Of a stretch of 64,000 bases of DNA, positions 61,440 through 64,000 are shown piece after piece. The DNA is from Glandiceps talaboti (lineage: Eukaryota > Hemichordata > Enteropneusta > Spengelidae). The DNA lies in contig NC_135570.1 of NCBI RefSeq assembly GCF_964340395.1, forward strand, positions 9,701,322 through 9,765,321, written 5' to 3'. The notes under the pieces were generated by a model, which made no database searches, was not told where the DNA came from, and was given only the letters and a program-made list of their open reading frames with translations. How positions within the stretch are numbered: position 1 is the stretch's first letter; every line of letters starts with the position of its first letter. A program made the position numbers and the translations under genes.

Positions 61440-63857
61440 CTACCACACATGCAGCTTGCAGTGCTGGACAGCCTGAAAAAAAGATAGAAAAAACCCACAT
61501 GAATTTCAACAAATTACTGAAATTAGGCAGTAATGCCGTTACTTAACAAGGATGAGGAGATGGAAATAATGGTAGTATACAACGCCCTCTTGTGGTCATA
61601 TTGCAAAATGCTAAGAAAGGCTCCATTCAGTACAGGTGTTTGGTTCTGGCTGATAAGCATTGCCAGACACATATATTACAGACATACATTTTGCAAACAA
61701 TCAAATAGTACATTTATGCTAATCTACTAATTCATTTCACTTAAAAGTTACAGGGTTGATATTAATCTGTAATAACCCCACGCAGAAGTCACTACACGTT
61801 ATACTTACATTGCACAGTTTAGCATTGGTCTCACTAGCACACCAGAAGGCAGGACCAAACATACACTTATCGGCACCAACTACTAGTTTACCTGGGCACA
61901 GACCAATAGCCTACATTCAAGTAAACAATGCAAACATTTGTAAGTCAACATTCTACCCAATGTGTTAAAGTTGAAGTGGTAAAAATCTGCTAAGGTTATA
62001 CAAGTTTGAGGGTATGTTACGTCGTCTACTTTCAGAATTTATCACATTATAAACAGTGACAATGTGCTGTGCATGGACATTGGCAATTCTCTACACAATG
62101 AATTGTGCTGACTTTGCCAGTTCTTAGTAATAAGCCAAATTTAATGCCGAGCCATAATAACTATCGACATCAGATCAGGGCAAAAAACACTAGGGATCCA
62201 TATGTATCAGAGATTACTTGCACTGTTGCGCAGACATATTGGTGGTGTTAGCACTGCAGTGCAATACCCAAAACATTATTGCCTACCCACACACAAATGA
62301 TATGCAAATGTGGCATAATCGTTTGTTGAGCATGAAAGTGCACTATTGCACAGTATAATTTTTACTGAAATTTGCTCTTTCAGATAAACATATGTAATTA
62401 TTACAGAACCCCATTCTGTGTGTATTCCAGTGTAAGTACTCAGGGCTATTTGCACTCGTGCTTGCAGTGTTTTCTGCTGCACTTTCGCTCTCATACTGCT
62501 ACAGAGAACACTGCAAGCTCTCATGCAAATACCCCAAGTACGCCACCCTGACACTCGCGCATCATGGGGTTCTGTCAAATTGATCGGTACTTGAGAAGTT
62601 GCCCAAGTGTCCAGTTTATGATGTCAAAGCAGACAAGTTATCATGCGAGTAACATTCACAGATATAAACAAGCTGATAAAAGTGGCATGATAATCTACAT
62701 GGGGCATCAACTGTTACTTTGTATCAACTGTTACTTTGTATCAGTTGCATATACCACACCTTTGCACCAAGTTTTTCATTAGCTCACTTCATACAAGCAA
62801 GTCAAACACTATTTATTCTATAGCTATACCTCTGTACGAAGTCCTTTCTTAACTCATGGCACACAAACGAAGTAGACACTATATATTCTATAGTTCTATT
62901 TTTGTATAAAGTCTTTTCTTAACTCACTGCACACAAACAAAGTAAACACTATATTTTCCACAGTTGTATTTGGTATTTTGTATTAGAGTAAAAAGAAAAC
63001 TTACATCACAAAGTTCACTTGGAGACAAGCTTTTAAGTAAACTGAACAAGACTGGCCCGTACTGCTGCACTAAGGAATTACACTGTAAGAGAGCAGAACA
63101 TCAAATAGATTTAGGTATTGTATACAACACAACACAATCATGGTTGTAGGTTTTTTATTCTTTTATATTTATATATAATATCTCCAGACAGTTGTAGATA
63201 GAGCAAATACGACACTGGTATTGGAGGCTTCGGTTTACTAAGATAGACACAAACTAAATCTATTGTTCTTCAATGTGGTTGACAACACAAGTGGGTGATA
63301 GCAGCTCCTCTGTTGTGTGCGATTCTAATCACCCGGTGATCAAGATAGTGTAAACATTGGAAGTACTAAAACAGTACATTGCAAGTTCATGGAACTCTGT
63401 CAATAAAACTCAAATGAAGTGTATGCAGATTATCACACATCTCAACTGCATGTTAATCTACATATACTTCATTTGCATGTGTGTCATCTGCATACATTTG
63501 AATACTCCATGGTGACAACAAGCTGATTGGGCAATTATGTGTTGAGATTTTCAAACCATATTAACATTTTTTTGCAATTCTAGTTACAGGCCTATGCTAT
63601 GAGAGATTGAACGGAATATACAGTAAGTGGCATAAACAGGCTTATGACGTTGCTGCTTCAAAAACTCTCTAGACAAAGAAATAACAAAATAGACTTTGTG
63701 TAACTCACCTCATCCTTGACAGAAGCTGGAAGAAGGTTACAGACCTCTTCCAATGCCTGTTCAATCTCTTGTTCAGTGGCATTATTTTTCAACACAGTCA
63801 ACAAATACTGGCCAACCAGCTTGCAAACCTCACAGGTTGTAGAGTCCTTGACAGCCA
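61440..63857 (-). CDS. PSAP: Prosaposin-like protein, C-terminal part (partial)
   Basis: Four minus-strand exons in order: 63709-63857, 63005-63082, 61809-61910 and 61440-61472, the gene continuing beyond the right edge. They encode a complete saposin B-type domain with six cysteines (CEVCKLVGQYLL, EEVCNLLP, then CNSLVQQYGP, ELCDAIGLC), then a saposin A-type domain (KCMFGPAFWCASETNAKLCN, AVQHCKLHVW) at the C-terminus, as in vertebrate prosaposin, which ends with a near-identical HVW segment. Prosaposin is a secreted or lysosomal precursor whose saposins present sphingolipids to hydrolases. An N-glycosylation site (NAT) is present in the B domain, as is typical. N-terminal saposins are outside the window. 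Confidence 0.93.
62745..62965. repeat. Three degenerate tandem copies of a ~67 bp unit
   Basis: Units share TCACT(T/G)CA..CAAGC/ACAAA..AAGT..ACACTAT(T/A)TATTCTATAG and a TTTGTA(T/C)..AGTC/TTTTC part. They lie in the prosaposin-like intron just before exon 63005-63082. Confidence 0.6.
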
Positions 63858-64000
63858 CTATAGGAATAAAACAACATAACATACATAAATATTAGTGACT
63901 CATAGAAATGTGTTACATCACATTTATGATATAATATCTTCAAGTGTATACATGTACCACTTCAGTCTGACAAGTCTAAAATATTATAGTAGCAGCACAG

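Overview
This is eukaryotic genomic DNA. It is AT-rich, its genes are split by GT-AG introns, and it is full of di-, tri-, tetra- and pentanucleotide microsatellites, minisatellites and small inverted-repeat elements. The gene content (death-domain protein, short cadherin, sigma-class glutathione S-transferases, NME5, prosaposin) fits a marine invertebrate bilaterian such as a hemichordate, cephalochordate, echinoderm or lophotrochozoan. The sequence alone does not settle the phylum. Exon models were built by hand from open frame, splice sites and intron phase, so they are strong where phases interlock but unconfirmed by transcripts.

Layout. 1-4,716 is repeat-rich with no convincing gene. 4,717-11,125 (+) encodes a death-domain adaptor-like protein with a very long disordered tail. 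13,800-25,985 (+) is a 15-coding-exon, four-repeat transmembrane cadherin; microsatellites abut two of its splice sites and its last exon has competing acceptors. 28,119-52,407 (+) is a tandem sigma-class GST cluster: four complete five-exon genes plus one orphan first exon. 54,302-59,113 (-) is a complete NME5 gene, a ciliary nucleoside-diphosphate-kinase-like protein. 61,440-63,857 (-) is the 3' end of a prosaposin-like gene that runs off the right edge.

The most unusual structure is a module shared by the cadherin and GST loci. A ~350 bp piece of the cadherin 5' region (promoter-proximal sequence, acceptor, signal-peptide exon, donor) is present again downstream of GST1 and downstream of GST2. 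In both copies a 66 bp segment that is single-copy at the cadherin gene has expanded, to 22 copies at 33,673-35,127 and 11 copies at 40,410-41,134. Each unit carries a DR4-like nuclear-receptor half-site pair overlapping a CAGGTG E-box. The copied signal-peptide exons are intact and phase-compatible with GST exon 2.

The GST paralogues also act as before/after pictures of insertions: a ~790 bp foldback element in GST3 intron 1, a 375 bp TA-flanked inverted-repeat element upstream of GST2 and GST3 only, and a 26 bp hairpin with a 6 bp target duplication in GST1 intron 1. Several further small inverted-repeat families recur across the window. No rRNA, tRNA gene or CRISPR array was seen.
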